64,000 nt of DNA, from the NCBI RefSeq assembly GCF_005938385.1, contig NZ_VCRA01000001.1, positions 495,146 through 559,145 on the forward strand, in the 5' to 3' direction. A program made the position numbers and the translations under genes. Each line of letters opens with the position of its first letter. The first letter of the stretch is position 1. The notes under the pieces were generated by a model that was given only the letters and a program-made list of their open reading frames with translations, had not been told where the DNA came from and searched no databases. Origin of the DNA: Paenibacillus mesophilus. Its GTDB lineage: Bacteria; Bacillota; Bacilli; Paenibacillales; NBRC-103111. Of the stretch, positions 17,478-25,688 are shown piece by piece.

Positions 17478-18599
17478 TTATTTCTTAAACCGCGAAGCGG
17501 CGATCCGCTGCTGCAGCAGCTCGTGGAAGCGGTCCTCGTCGAGCGGAAGCTCGGCCCAGTCGTCCGTCCAGGCGGACAAGTACATCGCGTTGGACAGCGA
17601 CAGTCCGCGGATGCCTTCTTGGCCCGGCGCTACGAGCGGCGTTCCTTTGCGGATCGAATCGACCCAGTTTTGCGTAACCGCCTTGTGCCCGTTAGGAGCC
17701 GCCCCGACCGGGACGTCGAACTTCCAGCATTCCGGCTGTCCGAAACCGGTTTTGGCCGTACGATTAAACTCCGGCTCCGGCACGCGCAGCCGCCAGAACG
17801 TCAGCTTGTTGTCCTCGATGACAATTTTGCCGCGGTCACCGGTTATTTCGAACCGGTTCGTTCCCGGCGTTTCCCCGGTCGTCGTAATGAAGACGCCGGT
17901 CGCACCGTTCGGGTATTCCACATAAGCGGTTACTTCGTCCTCGACCTCGATGTCGCGGTATTTGCCGAAAGAGCAAAACGCGCGGACCCGCGTAGGGAGC
18001 ATGCCGATGGTCCACTGCCACAGATCGAGCTGGTGCGGACATTGGTTTAGCAGGACGCCTCCGCCCTCGCCGGCCCATGTCGCCCGCCAATTGCCCGAAT
18101 CGTAGTAGCTTTGCGTCCGGTACCATGTCGTAATGATCCAGTTCGTACGCCGGATTTCGCCAAGCTCGCCGCTATCGATCAAGTCTTTCAGCTTGATATA
18201 GAGCGGATTTGTCCGCTGATTGAACATCATCGCGAACCGGACATCGCTCGCATCGGCTGCTTCGTTCATTTCGCGCACTTGCTTCGTATAGACGCCGGCC
18301 GGCTTCTCGCATAGCACGTGAATGCCTCGCGCAAACGCCTTCATCGACGTGCCCGGATGGTCGAAATGCAGATTGCAGATCAGAATCGCATCCACCGCGC
18401 CCGAGTCGAGCATCGCGTCCACCGTCTCGAATGTTTGAAGCGTCTCCCCGAACTGCTCCTTCGCCCAGCGCAGCCGGTCCGTGCTGATGTCGCACACGGC
18501 GGCCAGCTCCGCCCCCGCCACTTCGCCGGCGGAAATATATTTGGCATGGGACGACCCCATGTTCCCGATTCCGACTATCCCGATTCTCACACGATTCAT
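17478..18599 (-). CDS. Gfo/Idh/MocA-family NAD(P)-dependent oxidoreductase
   Basis: 373 residues. The N-terminal Rossmann fold has the dinucleotide motif VGIGNMGSSHAKYI; the family's catalytic EKP motif is present (HVLCEKPAGVYTKQV), and NQCPHQLDLWQW supplies the conserved His/Asp of the C-terminal domain. Such enzymes oxidise or reduce hydroxyl groups of sugars, inositols or sugar acids. It lies 15 bases after an epimerase gene, a common pairing in Paenibacillus sugar or inositol catabolism. Exact substrate unknown. Confidence 0.9.
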   Translation of the reverse strand: MNRVRIGIVGIGNMGSSHAKYISAGEVAGAELAAVCDISTDRLRWAKEQFGETLQTFETVDAMLDSGAVDAILICNLHFDHPGTSMKAFARGIHVLCEKPAGVYTKQVREMNEAADASDVRFAMMFNQRTNPLYIKLKDLIDSGELGEIRRTNWIITTWYRTQSYYDSGNWRATWAGEGGGVLLNQCPHQLDLWQWTIGMLPTRVRAFCSFGKYRDIEVEDEVTAYVEYPNGATGVFITTTGETPGTNRFEITGDRGKIVIEDNKLTFWRLRVPEPEFNRTAKTGFGQPECWKFDVPVGAAPNGHKAVTQNWVDSIRKGTPLVAPGQEGIRGLSLSNAMYLSAWTDDWAELPLDEDRFHELLQQRIAASRFKK

Positions 18600-18614
18600 C
18601 TGAATTTTGCTCCT

Positions 18615-19475
18615 TTACAGCAACGATTTGATGTAGGCAATATTGTCCGCCAGCAGGTCGTCGGTCGGCGCCGACTGGCTGAAATCCTCGAAGCTCAGCC
18701 ATCCGTCGTATCCGACGCTCTTCAAGTCGGCGATCACTTGCGGCCAATTCGCGAATCCTTCTTGCATCGGAGCGGAGACCGTCCGCCATGCCGGGTCCGT
18801 CGCGCTTTTCCGGTTCGGATTCGGCTCCCATACGGCATTTTTCACATGGACGTGGGCCAAATACTCGCCTAACACCTCGAGCCCCATCCGGTACTGCTCG
18901 TACCCTTCGTACACCATATTGCCGGGGTCGAAAATAACGCCGATCCTCGCAGGATCGAACCCCTCGACCAGCCTTCGCGCCAAACCGGCGCTTGGAGCGA
19001 TCATATTCATATGCATCTCGATTAACGCTTGGATGCCGTAACGACCGCCGAGCTCCTGCACGCCTTCCATATAGGCGCGAGTTTCCATGAACAGATCCCC
19101 GTAAGTTCTGGATCTATTATAACCCGGCACCCCGATGCGGATAGACGGGGCTCCGAGCAGCTTGGCGGTACGCATGTCCCGTTCGACCGCAGCCAAATCC
19201 CCGACCTTCAAATAGCAGCCCAAGTTCGGAACGGCCAAGCCGGCCTCATCCGCGAGCCGCTTCAGCGCAAGCAGCCGTTCTTCCGGCGAGCCGGCATCCA
19301 CCGTGCTCAAATTATTTCCCCAGAACGAAGGCTTCTCCTGAAGGCGGCCAACGTCGATTCCGGTGACGCGCCATTCGATTCCGTCATATCCATGCTTCTT
19401 CAGCGCGGTAATTGTATCTTCCGGAGTATACTCAGGCATCATGACTGTAAAGACGGCAAATTTCAACTTGGACAC
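18615..19475 (-). CDS. Sugar phosphate isomerase/epimerase (AP endonuclease 2-like TIM barrel)
   Basis: 286 residues. TIM barrel of the IolE/IolI/xylose isomerase-like type: YDGIEWRVTG at the N-terminus, then LIEMHMNMIAPS, GVIFDPGNMVYEG and LAHVHVKNAVWEPN, and SFEDFSQ, which carry the metal-binding Glu, Asp, His and Glu positions. Cytosolic. It is placed between an AraC regulator and an oxidoreductase on the same strand and probably acts on the same keto-sugar or inositol intermediate. Confidence 0.9.
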   Translation of the reverse strand: MSKLKFAVFTVMMPEYTPEDTITALKKHGYDGIEWRVTGIDVGRLQEKPSFWGNNLSTVDAGSPEERLLALKRLADEAGLAVPNLGCYLKVGDLAAVERDMRTAKLLGAPSIRIGVPGYNRSRTYGDLFMETRAYMEGVQELGGRYGIQALIEMHMNMIAPSAGLARRLVEGFDPARIGVIFDPGNMVYEGYEQYRMGLEVLGEYLAHVHVKNAVWEPNPNRKSATDPAWRTVSAPMQEGFANWPQVIADLKSVGYDGWLSFEDFSQSAPTDDLLADNIAYIKSLL

Positions 19476-19589
19476 TCCTCTTCAGTATGGCATCATTTCT
19501 TTCATCCTACCATAAAGGGAGCCCGGGACACTTTATCCTCGTTGCCGAATCGCATCCGCTCATTTGATTGTGGTTGGCCTGCTGCCGCA

Positions 19590-20429
19590 TCACGACGTGA
19601 CGGTTTGTTTCCGGAATTGCTCCGGCGTGCAGCCGACCCGGCTTTTGAACATCCGGGTGAAATGGGAAGGATGCTTGAAGCCGACCTTGTAGCATACGTC
19701 CGTCACCGTCAAATTTTTGTCGAGCAGAAAATGAATTTTCGCCTGGTTGATGCGCCGGTGATAGACGTAGTCGAATATCGTAGCTCCGGTCACTTCCTTA
19801 AAGAGCTTGGACAAATAATATTTATTCAGATGAAGACAATCCTCCAGCTGCTCCAGATGCAGGTCTTCCTGGTAGTGGTCTTCGACATAATCGATAATGT
19901 TCTGCGCGTGCCGTTCTTTGTCGGACGGGAAGGCCGAGCCCGAATCGGCGGACTGGCACAGCTCGTACACCAACAGCAGTAAATCGAGAAAGGCTACGAT
20001 CAACCGGTCCCGCGATAGTCCGCCTTCTTCGACCGACAGTTTGCACATCCGTTCGAGCATCGCTTCAACTTCCGCACGGTTCGTTCCTTGCAAATGAATG
20101 CGATGGTTTTTCAGTTCATAGAACGGCTGCAGCAAATTGACGGCGAACGGCATTTCCGCGAAAGGCTTCACAAAGGCCGGCTCGAAATGCAAGATCGTCC
20201 GCCGATATGGAACGCTCGGATCGACGTTCGGACAATGCAGCGTCATGCCGTTCATCAGAATGAGATCGCCGGGCGAGAGGACGAATATTTTGTCCCCGAT
20301 CAAGTAGTTGGCCTTGCCTCCGTGGAAGTAGTACATTTCGAAATACGGATGAGAGTGGAACTTCATGCTCGTGCCCCCATCGCTGTAATGGGCCTCCAAA
20401 GGCCGTATATGAAATGGCGGACGCACCAC
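19590..20429 (-). CDS. AraC-family transcriptional regulator with cupin sensor domain
   Basis: 279 residues from a GTG behind AAGGAGGTGAA (a second GTG follows immediately). Residues 1-150 are a cupin-like ligand-binding domain (FHSHPYFEMYYFHGGKANYLIGD, GDLILMNGMTLH). Residues 175-275 are two AraC helix-turn-helix motifs (LHLNKYYLSKLFKEVTGAT, VCYKVGFKHPSHFTRMFKSRVG). Same strand as the epimerase and oxidoreductase genes 115 bases downstream, which it may activate. Its leader consists of six hairpin-forming 39-base repeats ending 15 bases before the start codon. Confidence 0.9.
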   Translation of the reverse strand: MVRPPFHIRPLEAHYSDGGTSMKFHSHPYFEMYYFHGGKANYLIGDKIFVLSPGDLILMNGMTLHCPNVDPSVPYRRTILHFEPAFVKPFAEMPFAVNLLQPFYELKNHRIHLQGTNRAEVEAMLERMCKLSVEEGGLSRDRLIVAFLDLLLLVYELCQSADSGSAFPSDKERHAQNIIDYVEDHYQEDLHLEQLEDCLHLNKYYLSKLFKEVTGATIFDYVYHRRINQAKIHFLLDKNLTVTDVCYKVGFKHPSHFTRMFKSRVGCTPEQFRKQTVTS

Positions 20430-20443
20430 TTCACCTCCTTAAA

Positions 20444-20677
20444 AGCTTTGCGCAGCAAAGCTTGCATCGTAAGCATAAGCTTAGCTTTGCGCAGCAAAGC
20501 TTGCATCGTAAGCATAAGCTTAGCTTTGCGTAGCAAAGCTTGCATCGTAAGCATAAGCTTAGCTTTGCGTAGCAAAGCTTGCATCGTAAGCATAAGCTTA
20601 GCTTTGCGTAGCAAGGCTGGCATCGTAAGCTTAAACTAAGCTTTGCGCAGCAAGGCTGGCATCGTAAGCCTGAATTT
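20444..20677. repeat. Six tandem 39-base repeats in the leader of the AraC gene
   Basis: Units start at 20444, 20483, 20522, 20561, 20600 and 20639, spaced exactly 39 bases. Each holds the palindrome AAGCTTTGC-GCA-GCAAAGCTT (or GTA in the middle) followed by GCATCGTAAGCATAAGCTT. The last two units carry GCAAGGCTGGC instead of GCAAAGCTTGC. Because 39 is divisible by 3, long repetitive frames appear on both strands; I do not call them genes. Confidence 0.92.
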
Positions 20678-20748
20678 CGAGCTATCGTCGTTACTGAGAA
20701 GTTACGACTTCTACAGTGTAGCATGGCGGGCATCGGCCTATAAAGCAC

Positions 20749-20784
20749 AAAGCCCCCGAAACCGGAAACCGGTTCGGAAGCTTT
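20749..20784 (-). terminator. Terminator after the large lipoprotein gene
   Basis: AAAGC/GCTTT and CCGAAACCGG/CCGGTTCGG give nested pairing just past the stop at 20799. There is a short mismatch in the stem and a weak T-tract (TTTGTGCTTT) on the minus strand. Confidence 0.6.
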
Positions 20785-20798
20785 CAGCGCCGGCACCG

Positions 20799-22337
20799 TC
20801 AGTCCGGCTTGATATCACGGGTGCTTTGCACATAAATCCATTTTCCGTCTGGCGCTGCCCCGATCAGCTCGCTGTTCAGCGGCATGTTCGGAACGATCAC
20901 TTTCCGTTGTCCTGCGTCCGCATCGTAAGCATATAGATGAAGCTTGCTGTTTCCGGCAGGCTCCTCATACCCTTTGTAAACGAACGTATGGCTCGCTCCG
21001 AGCCAATAGACCGGATAGCCCGCCATGCCGCGCGGGATGTCGGCTTTTTTCTCCTCGCCCTTGTATAAGCCTGCATTGGCATACATCCGGTATGCCCCGT
21101 CGGCGGATGCAACAAAGCCGGACCAGCCCGAGGCGGCCTTCGGCGCGTTCCATGTCCCTACCCGGTCGGCAGACGGGTCGTACCGGTAGCGAATCTCTTC
21201 CCTGTTCTGCATGTCGTACATCCGGGTATAAATATGTTGGCCGTCGTCGTAAAACGACACGGGCAGCGTTCCATCATTGACCATATTGTCTTCCAGCTTG
21301 CCGAGGAGCGCCTTGGCAAATCTGCGTTCCTTTCCTGTTGCCAGATCGACCACAACGAGATCGAGATCGCTCACTTGCCGCGCATCTTTGCCAACCGCCG
21401 CGACGACGGCTTTGCCGTCCTTCGTGAACTGGGCGCCTTGCACGTATCCGTTCAGCCGGACCCGAATCTTATCCTTGCTGTCCGGAATGCCGGGAACCGC
21501 CGTTTCGGCATACATGAAACCGCGCTTGTCGGCAATAAACGCGCCGTCCCCTACATACTGCGTGTAGAGCGGGATCGGATAATCGGTTATCGACCTGGCC
21601 TTCACGTCATATATCGAAAACAGCGGAGTCGATGGGGCGTCGCACTCGCAATAAAGGGTCGGCCGGGTCAGAAGGAGAAACCGGCCCTCCTCATCCAACA
21701 TACGCATTCCGTAAGGGACTTCGAAGGAGGTTAGCCGCTCCGCCTTCTTTCCGTCGGACGAGATACGCCATAATTGATCCGGCTTGCTCACGACTGCCCG
21801 GAAACCCGCTTGGTCTTGGATTTCCGCCCCTTGTCTCGTTTTCGCCCCGTTCACTTGAACCGCGTAAATGCGATGAACCCCCTCGACATCATCTTCGGCG
21901 GTTAGGCGCAGTTCGATCCGCAGCTCCGTATCGCTTTGCCAGTCGAACGCAAATTTCCCCGCCGCACCGGTATGATCTTGTCCGCGCATCGCCGCATTGG
22001 AGGCGAGGATCGCCTCGACGACCGATTCCCGGTCCATCGGATATTTGAACCGAATCCAAAAAGCTTGCTTTGTCGGCGGAACGAGCGTCGTAGCAGGCGC
22101 CTTCATTCGAAGGTCCCCTTCAAATGTTATGGCGGCCGCACCTGGCTCCACAATAGGACCGGAAACCGCAGCGCCTCCCTCCTTGGAACCGCCTTCGCTT
22201 GGCGAACCGGCGCCGCCTTCCTGCTGCCCCTGGCCGACAACCTCGACGGCTTTCTGACCCGCCTCCCGCTCCTTCGTGCACCCCGACGCCGTCAAGATCA
22301 GCAGGACGGCTGCAGCAAATTTGATCCACGATCTCAT
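20799..22337 (-). CDS. Large lipoprotein with predicted beta-propeller
   Basis: 512 residues from the ATG behind AAGGGTGATC; an open frame upstream to 22487 lacks a ribosome binding site. Residues 1-20 are a lipoprotein signal peptide (LILTASGC). A low-complexity Gly/Glu/Ser linker follows (about 35-60), then an Ig-like domain (PTKQAFWIRFKYPMD) and from about residue 185 repeated WD40/TolB-like strands (LWRISSDGKKAERLTSF, LDLVVVDLATGKERRF, AGYPVYWLGASHTFVYKG, PDGKWIYVQS). Likely an exported sensor or binding protein on the cell surface. No enzyme motif is seen. Confidence 0.8.
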   Translation of the reverse strand: MRSWIKFAAAVLLILTASGCTKEREAGQKAVEVVGQGQQEGGAGSPSEGGSKEGGAAVSGPIVEPGAAAITFEGDLRMKAPATTLVPPTKQAFWIRFKYPMDRESVVEAILASNAAMRGQDHTGAAGKFAFDWQSDTELRIELRLTAEDDVEGVHRIYAVQVNGAKTRQGAEIQDQAGFRAVVSKPDQLWRISSDGKKAERLTSFEVPYGMRMLDEEGRFLLLTRPTLYCECDAPSTPLFSIYDVKARSITDYPIPLYTQYVGDGAFIADKRGFMYAETAVPGIPDSKDKIRVRLNGYVQGAQFTKDGKAVVAAVGKDARQVSDLDLVVVDLATGKERRFAKALLGKLEDNMVNDGTLPVSFYDDGQHIYTRMYDMQNREEIRYRYDPSADRVGTWNAPKAASGWSGFVASADGAYRMYANAGLYKGEEKKADIPRGMAGYPVYWLGASHTFVYKGYEEPAGNSKLHLYAYDADAGQRKVIVPNMPLNSELIGAAPDGKWIYVQSTRDIKPD

Positions 22338-22410
22338 GATAGGATCACCCTTTCCGTACGTTAACCTTATGGACGATGCGGAGGGAAGGAATGTTTCGGG
22401 GTTTTTACAC

Positions 22411-22478
22411 AAAAACTTCCTCCCACTCGGATCGAATGCGGACATGGAAGGAAGTTTCAGCTTCGCCGGTATCGGCTT
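22411..22478 (-). terminator. Terminator after the protease gene, copy A of a duplicated sequence
   Basis: On the minus strand AACTTCCT (22456-22449) pairs with AGGAAGTT (22421-22414) around an inner stem, followed by five T. The 68-base sequence matches 23279-23346 at 60 of 68 positions, including 20 bases beyond the stem. Confidence 0.75.
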
Positions 22479-22538
22479 ACAGCACAATAAAATAAAGAAG
22501 TTGAAGAAAACAGATATGAAAGTTCGCTTTTGTAGTAG

Positions 22539-22925
22539 CTAATTTGTGGAGTGGGGCGAGTAAAGTTCCAGCTTATTCATATCCACTATAAATCCATGTG
22601 GTTTCAGAATATCCAGACCAAGCAAACCTTTATGCGACTTGGGAAGGATTCCGACATCCACTTCTACCCGTTCAACCCTAAGCGAGTCAAGCTGGATATA
22701 GTCCATTACTTTCGTGTAAAAAGGAACTGTCCCACCGATGCCATAAGCCTCATAGACAGGGTCTCCGTTTTCATACGTTACACCGATCTCCTCCAGCACA
22801 TCAGGACTGAAAACGGTATGAGACGAACCTGTATCAACGATAATATCGGGAATATGCAACGTCTTTCCACGAAAACAAAGGGTGATTACGGTTGTCAGCA
22901 GTTGTCCTTCATAAGTTATCTTCAT
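22539..22925 (-). CDS. Retropepsin-like aspartic protease
   Basis: 128 residues from the ATG at 22925. The active-site motif is IIVDTGSSHTVFS (DTGS), followed by a flap-like segment (EAYGIGGTVPFYTK) and the second conserved element LLGLDILKPHGFIVD, which together match single-domain retroviral-type proteases that work as homodimers. No signal peptide, so cytosolic. Its start codon overlaps the stop of the 82-residue gene upstream (ATGA at 22922-22925) and it has almost no ribosome binding site of its own, so it should be translated by coupling. Target unknown. Confidence 0.85.
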   Translation of the reverse strand: MKITYEGQLLTTVITLCFRGKTLHIPDIIVDTGSSHTVFSPDVLEEIGVTYENGDPVYEAYGIGGTVPFYTKVMDYIQLDSLRVERVEVDVGILPKSHKGLLGLDILKPHGFIVDMNKLELYSPHSTN

Positions 22926-23170
22926 GAGCCGCGTCTCACTCTCAGCATCGGGTCTTTGCGCAGATGGATGACACACTTCTCATTGGAAGTGTGGTAGACA
23001 ATGCTGCCCGGTTCTGCGCTAAAAAACTCCCTGTTGGCATCCTGCACGGGTATCGTCCGGATTGGCGCTACTTCCGTTACGATTTTTTTATCTTCTTCCT
23101 CGGTGAAATCGAGTATGGAAAGTAGTACAAATTGGTCGGGAAACAATTCTCTGACTTGCTGCCATTTCAT
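22922..23170 (-). CDS. Small protein coupled to the retropepsin-like protease
   Basis: 82 residues behind GGAGGGATATAACG. It starts MKWQQVRELFPDQFVLLSIL and contains an acidic middle (DFTEEEDKKIVTEVAPIRTI) and a C-terminal strand (GSIVYHTSNEKCVIHLRKDP). No signal peptide or membrane helix. I recall similar MKWQ-V-R-x-(F/Y)-P proteins next to aspartyl protease genes in other Bacilli, so the pair looks conserved. Its role (substrate, inhibitor or adaptor of the protease) is not known. Confidence 0.75.
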   Translation of the reverse strand: MKWQQVRELFPDQFVLLSILDFTEEEDKKIVTEVAPIRTIPVQDANREFFSAEPGSIVYHTSNEKCVIHLRKDPMLRVRRGS

Positions 23171-23271
23171 CGTTATATCCCTCCTGTGCCATTCATGTCT
23201 TTATTTTACCATAATATGTGCTTAAATCGAGAGGTTGCGAGGAACAGCTTCTGGTGGATGACATTATAAAG

Positions 23272-23346
23272 ACGCAAAAAAAACTTCCTCCCACCCGCAT
23301 CAAATGCGGACATGGAAGGAAGTTTCAGGCTCGCCAGAATTGGCTT
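23272..23346 (-). terminator. Terminator after gerE, copy B of a duplicated sequence
   Basis: On the minus strand AACTTCCT (23324-23317) pairs with AGGAAGTT (23289-23282), with an inner CCGCAT/ATGCGG stem, followed by eight T. Homologous to 22411-22478. Confidence 0.85.
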
Positions 23347-23350
23347 TCAA

Positions 23351-23575
23351 TCAAATTTTCAATTCCCCAAGCTTGATCAACTCGACAACCGCCTGCGATC
23401 GACCTTTCACGTTCAGCTTCTGCATAACGTTGGAAATATGGTTTCGCACGGTCTTTTCACTGATAAACAGCTGCCCAGCGATGTCTTTCGTTGTCTTGTC
23501 TTGCACGAGCAGTTCAAAGACTTCGCGCTCACGGTTGGTCAAAAGAAACTTGTTTTTGTGGTCGTTGCCCTTCAA
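23351..23575 (-). CDS. gerE: Spore coat gene regulator GerE
   Basis: 74 residues starting at TTG 23575, 10 bases after AAGGAGG. The open frame runs further upstream, but TTG gives exactly the known length of Bacillus GerE and aligns at its N-terminus. The protein is a bare LuxR-type helix-turn-helix (LLTNREREVFELLVQDKTTK, FISEKTVRNHISNVMQKL, GRSQAVVELIKLGEL) without a receiver domain. GerE is the last mother-cell regulator of sporulation and controls coat genes. A CATATAC element upstream loosely resembles a SigK -10. Monocistronic, with a terminator directly after. Confidence 0.93.
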   Translation of the reverse strand: MKGNDHKNKFLLTNREREVFELLVQDKTTKDIAGQLFISEKTVRNHISNVMQKLNVKGRSQAVVELIKLGELKI

Positions 23576-23764
23576 TATCGCCACCCCTCCTTGCTTGGGT
23601 TTTGTATATGTTACAAGGTGTAGGGATACAGTCAAATTATGATATGAGCGGGCTGGTGCTTTGGTGCGATACGCCTGAAAAATGGGCATCCATGCGGAAT
23701 CGCGTCGGTTCGATCGATATCGGCCAATTATACTTCCGCTTTAACGAATCGCTGCGGCAGCCTA

Positions 23765-23799
23765 AAGAAAAGAACCTCCGTATCATACCGGAGGTTCTT
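23765..23799 (-). terminator. Terminator after the YhcN-like gene
   Basis: On the minus strand AAGAACCTCCGG pairs with CGGAGGTTCTT, followed by TTCTTT. Confidence 0.8.
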
Positions 23800-23823
23800 G
23801 TGGTCATAATCTTGGAAGAAGTG

Positions 23824-24582
23824 CTATTTCGGATTGGCCGCATTGGCCGGGAACAACCGCTGTACCATCGTATTGAATTCGGCTATAAACCCCGATACCG
23901 GTTTGCCTGCATTCAAGTCATGCGTATAGTTTGTTACGCGGCCTACAAAATCCGGATTGGCGGAAACATAAACGTTCTGGATATTCGGTCGCTGCGCTTT
24001 TACTTGCTCGGCGATCTTTGTCTTCACATCGCCCGCATTGTCCAAATCTTGACCGCTCTTGGTCGAAACCGCAACATAAGCATTGTTGTCCGTCAGTAGC
24101 ACGTTGCACGATTTAACGGCCGGATCGACGGCGGTCAAATGGTTGGCGATGTCTTGGGCCGCTTCCATCCGGGTGTTGGTATGCATATTCGTCCCGGTTG
24201 GCCCAGTCGGTCCGGTCGTTCCCGGTGTACCGGTCATGGTGCCCGGTATTCCCGCACCATATCCGGTCGTTCCGTCCCGATGCTTGTAATCGCTCCAGCG
24301 GTTGACTCCATCCTGATCAAACCCTGTGATCCCGTTGTCGCGGTTCAACCCATGCCGCATGCTGTCGTTATCCTTGATCAGATCCGGATCGGTGCCTCTG
24401 TATCGGTCGAGACCAAGTCTCATATCTTTCGTGTTGCCCGTACCGTAGTTGAACGGACGGTAATTGCTCGTCTTCATTCCGTCGTTCGTTCCCGAGCCTT
24501 CATGCCGGGCATTGGTGCAGCCCGAAGCCGCTACAGCGATAAGCGAAGCGAGCAGCGCAAACCGAACTGTGTTTTTTGCCAA
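23824..24582 (-). CDS. YhcN/YlaJ-family sporulation lipoprotein
   Basis: 252 residues, apparently from TTG behind GGGAGCTGAAATGA. Signal peptide with lipobox (VAASGC, Cys about residue 22). A polar linker rich in Gly, Thr and Pro includes collagen-like GTTGPTGPTG. The C-terminal half (about 135-250) is the YhcN/YlaJ domain: AAQDIANHLTAVDPAVKSCNVLL, NAYVAVSTKSG, QVKAQRPNIQNVYVSANPDF and FNTMVQRLFP. In Bacillus these proteins are forespore lipoproteins that affect germination. A gerE gene lies downstream. Confidence 0.88.
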   Translation of the reverse strand: MAKNTVRFALLASLIAVAASGCTNARHEGSGTNDGMKTSNYRPFNYGTGNTKDMRLGLDRYRGTDPDLIKDNDSMRHGLNRDNGITGFDQDGVNRWSDYKHRDGTTGYGAGIPGTMTGTPGTTGPTGPTGTNMHTNTRMEAAQDIANHLTAVDPAVKSCNVLLTDNNAYVAVSTKSGQDLDNAGDVKTKIAEQVKAQRPNIQNVYVSANPDFVGRVTNYTHDLNAGKPVSGFIAEFNTMVQRLFPANAANPK

Positions 24583-24677
24583 TCATTTCAGCTCCCGTCT
24601 ATAGTTTATTGAAATGGCGGAACAACTTTAGGATGCTCTCGTGCCGTTTGCGGCATCCTTGCGAAACGATGGCAAAA

Positions 24678-24707
24678 CCAAAAGAGAGCCCGGGCGGGGC
24701 TCCCTCC
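24678..24707 (-). terminator. Terminator after the CAP-domain gene
   Basis: GAGGGAGCCCC pairs with GGGGCTCTC (one mismatch) on the minus strand and is followed by TTTTGG. It sits just past the stop at 24712. Confidence 0.7.
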
Positions 24708-24711
24708 ATTG

Positions 24712-25497
24712 TCACTTGGAAATAAACTGCTGCGTAAACATTTTGCCGCATTGTCCTCCGTCGACGATTCCGATCCCGATATGCGTAAACGTAGATTTCA
24801 TAATATTTTCGCGATGCCCCGGTGAATTCATTAGTGCTTCGTGAGCGGCTTGCACCGTCTGATTGCAGGCGATGTTCTCCCCGGCGCTCGAATACGTGAT
24901 GCCGAATTGCTTCATCATGTCGAACGGCGAGCCATACGTCGGCGACTGGTGGGAGAAATAGTTGTTGTCGACCATGTCTTGGCTTTTCAGCCGGGCCACC
25001 TGCGCCAGCTTCGCGTCGGCAATAAGCGGCTGCAGACCTGCTTGTTGCCGCGCCGCATTCACGAGATCGATCATCTGCCGCTCTTCCGCGCTAAGTCCTT
25101 CCGCAGGAACCGGAGTCGGTTCCGGTGCGGGTGTCGGGTTCGGTTGAGGCACGGGCGGTTTGGGAGTCGGAGCGGGGGCCGGGGGCCGCTTCGTTATTTT
25201 CGCGTTCGCATATGCCCACAAAATCGATTCCAGCGTCTTATCGTCAACAGCGCCAGTTGCAGGTAGGCCGTATTTTTGCTGGAAACGTTTCACGCTCGCT
25301 TCGGTCTCCGGACCGTAATAACCGGTAATCGTACCATTGAAATAGCCGAGCGACTTCAGCATCCCCTGCACGGCGAACACATCCGGACTTTTGGCGCCCT
25401 TCCCGAATGCTTCGGCGTGAACCGATGCGGCGAACAAGCAGACGAGCAACGTTACGATGATAAGAAAAGATTGTCTATAGCGACGGAATACCGCCAT
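24712..25497 (-). CDS. Secreted CAP (SCP)-domain protein with peptidoglycan-binding domain
   Basis: 261 residues from the ATG at 25497 behind AAGGAGTGAAG; a GTG 4 codons upstream sits too close to the ribosome binding site. Signal peptide about 1-28 (FLIIVTLLVCLFAASVHAEA). Residues 40-95 are a PG_binding_1 domain (VQGMLKSLGYFNGTITGYYG, FQQKYGLPATGAVDDKT). A Pro-rich linker follows, then a YkwD-type CAP domain (135-260) with NAARQQAGLQPL, FSHQSPTYGSPFDMM, SAGENIA and SPGHRENIMKSTFTHIG. YkwD-like proteins are exported in many Bacilli, often related to spores or biofilm. Biochemical role unknown. Confidence 0.9.
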   Translation of the reverse strand: MAVFRRYRQSFLIIVTLLVCLFAASVHAEAFGKGAKSPDVFAVQGMLKSLGYFNGTITGYYGPETEASVKRFQQKYGLPATGAVDDKTLESILWAYANAKITKRPPAPAPTPKPPVPQPNPTPAPEPTPVPAEGLSAEERQMIDLVNAARQQAGLQPLIADAKLAQVARLKSQDMVDNNYFSHQSPTYGSPFDMMKQFGITYSSAGENIACNQTVQAAHEALMNSPGHRENIMKSTFTHIGIGIVDGGQCGKMFTQQFISK

Positions 25498-25575
25498 TCG
25501 CAGCTTCACTCCTTCATGAGACGCTTTACACCTAATATGCCAATGCGAAGAAAGCTCTATTCGCTATAACTCCCG

Positions 25576-25639
25576 ATTGACAACCGGTAAAAGGTTGGAT
25601 AAAGTAAGAAATAGAACAAAATTAGTACCTAGTACTAAT
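25576..25639 (+). promoter_or_regulatory. Promoter with FapR-type operator upstream of the FabH paralogue
   Basis: TTGACA at 25576 with a weak -10 around 25597-25604. Just downstream, 25621-25639 reads ATTAGTACCTAGTACTAAT, arms ATTAGTAC/GTACTAAT with a CTA spacer. This fits the FapR operator of Bacilli, which represses fatty acid synthesis genes and is released by malonyl-CoA. The match is from memory of the consensus. Confidence 0.75.
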
Positions 25640-25688
25640 AGTAAGTATCATTACTTGATTTCAAAGTTCCGGAAGGAGGATTTTGAAA

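Noticed and set aside
20363..20639. Repetitive open frames on both strands of the 39-base repeat (for example MQALLRKAKLMLT units)
   Set aside because: They exist only because the unit length is divisible by three. No ribosome binding site is present and the minus frame runs into the AraC gene in another phase.
20444..20677. CRISPR array
   Set aside because: The 39-base units are contiguous identical repeats without unique spacers and there are no cas genes.
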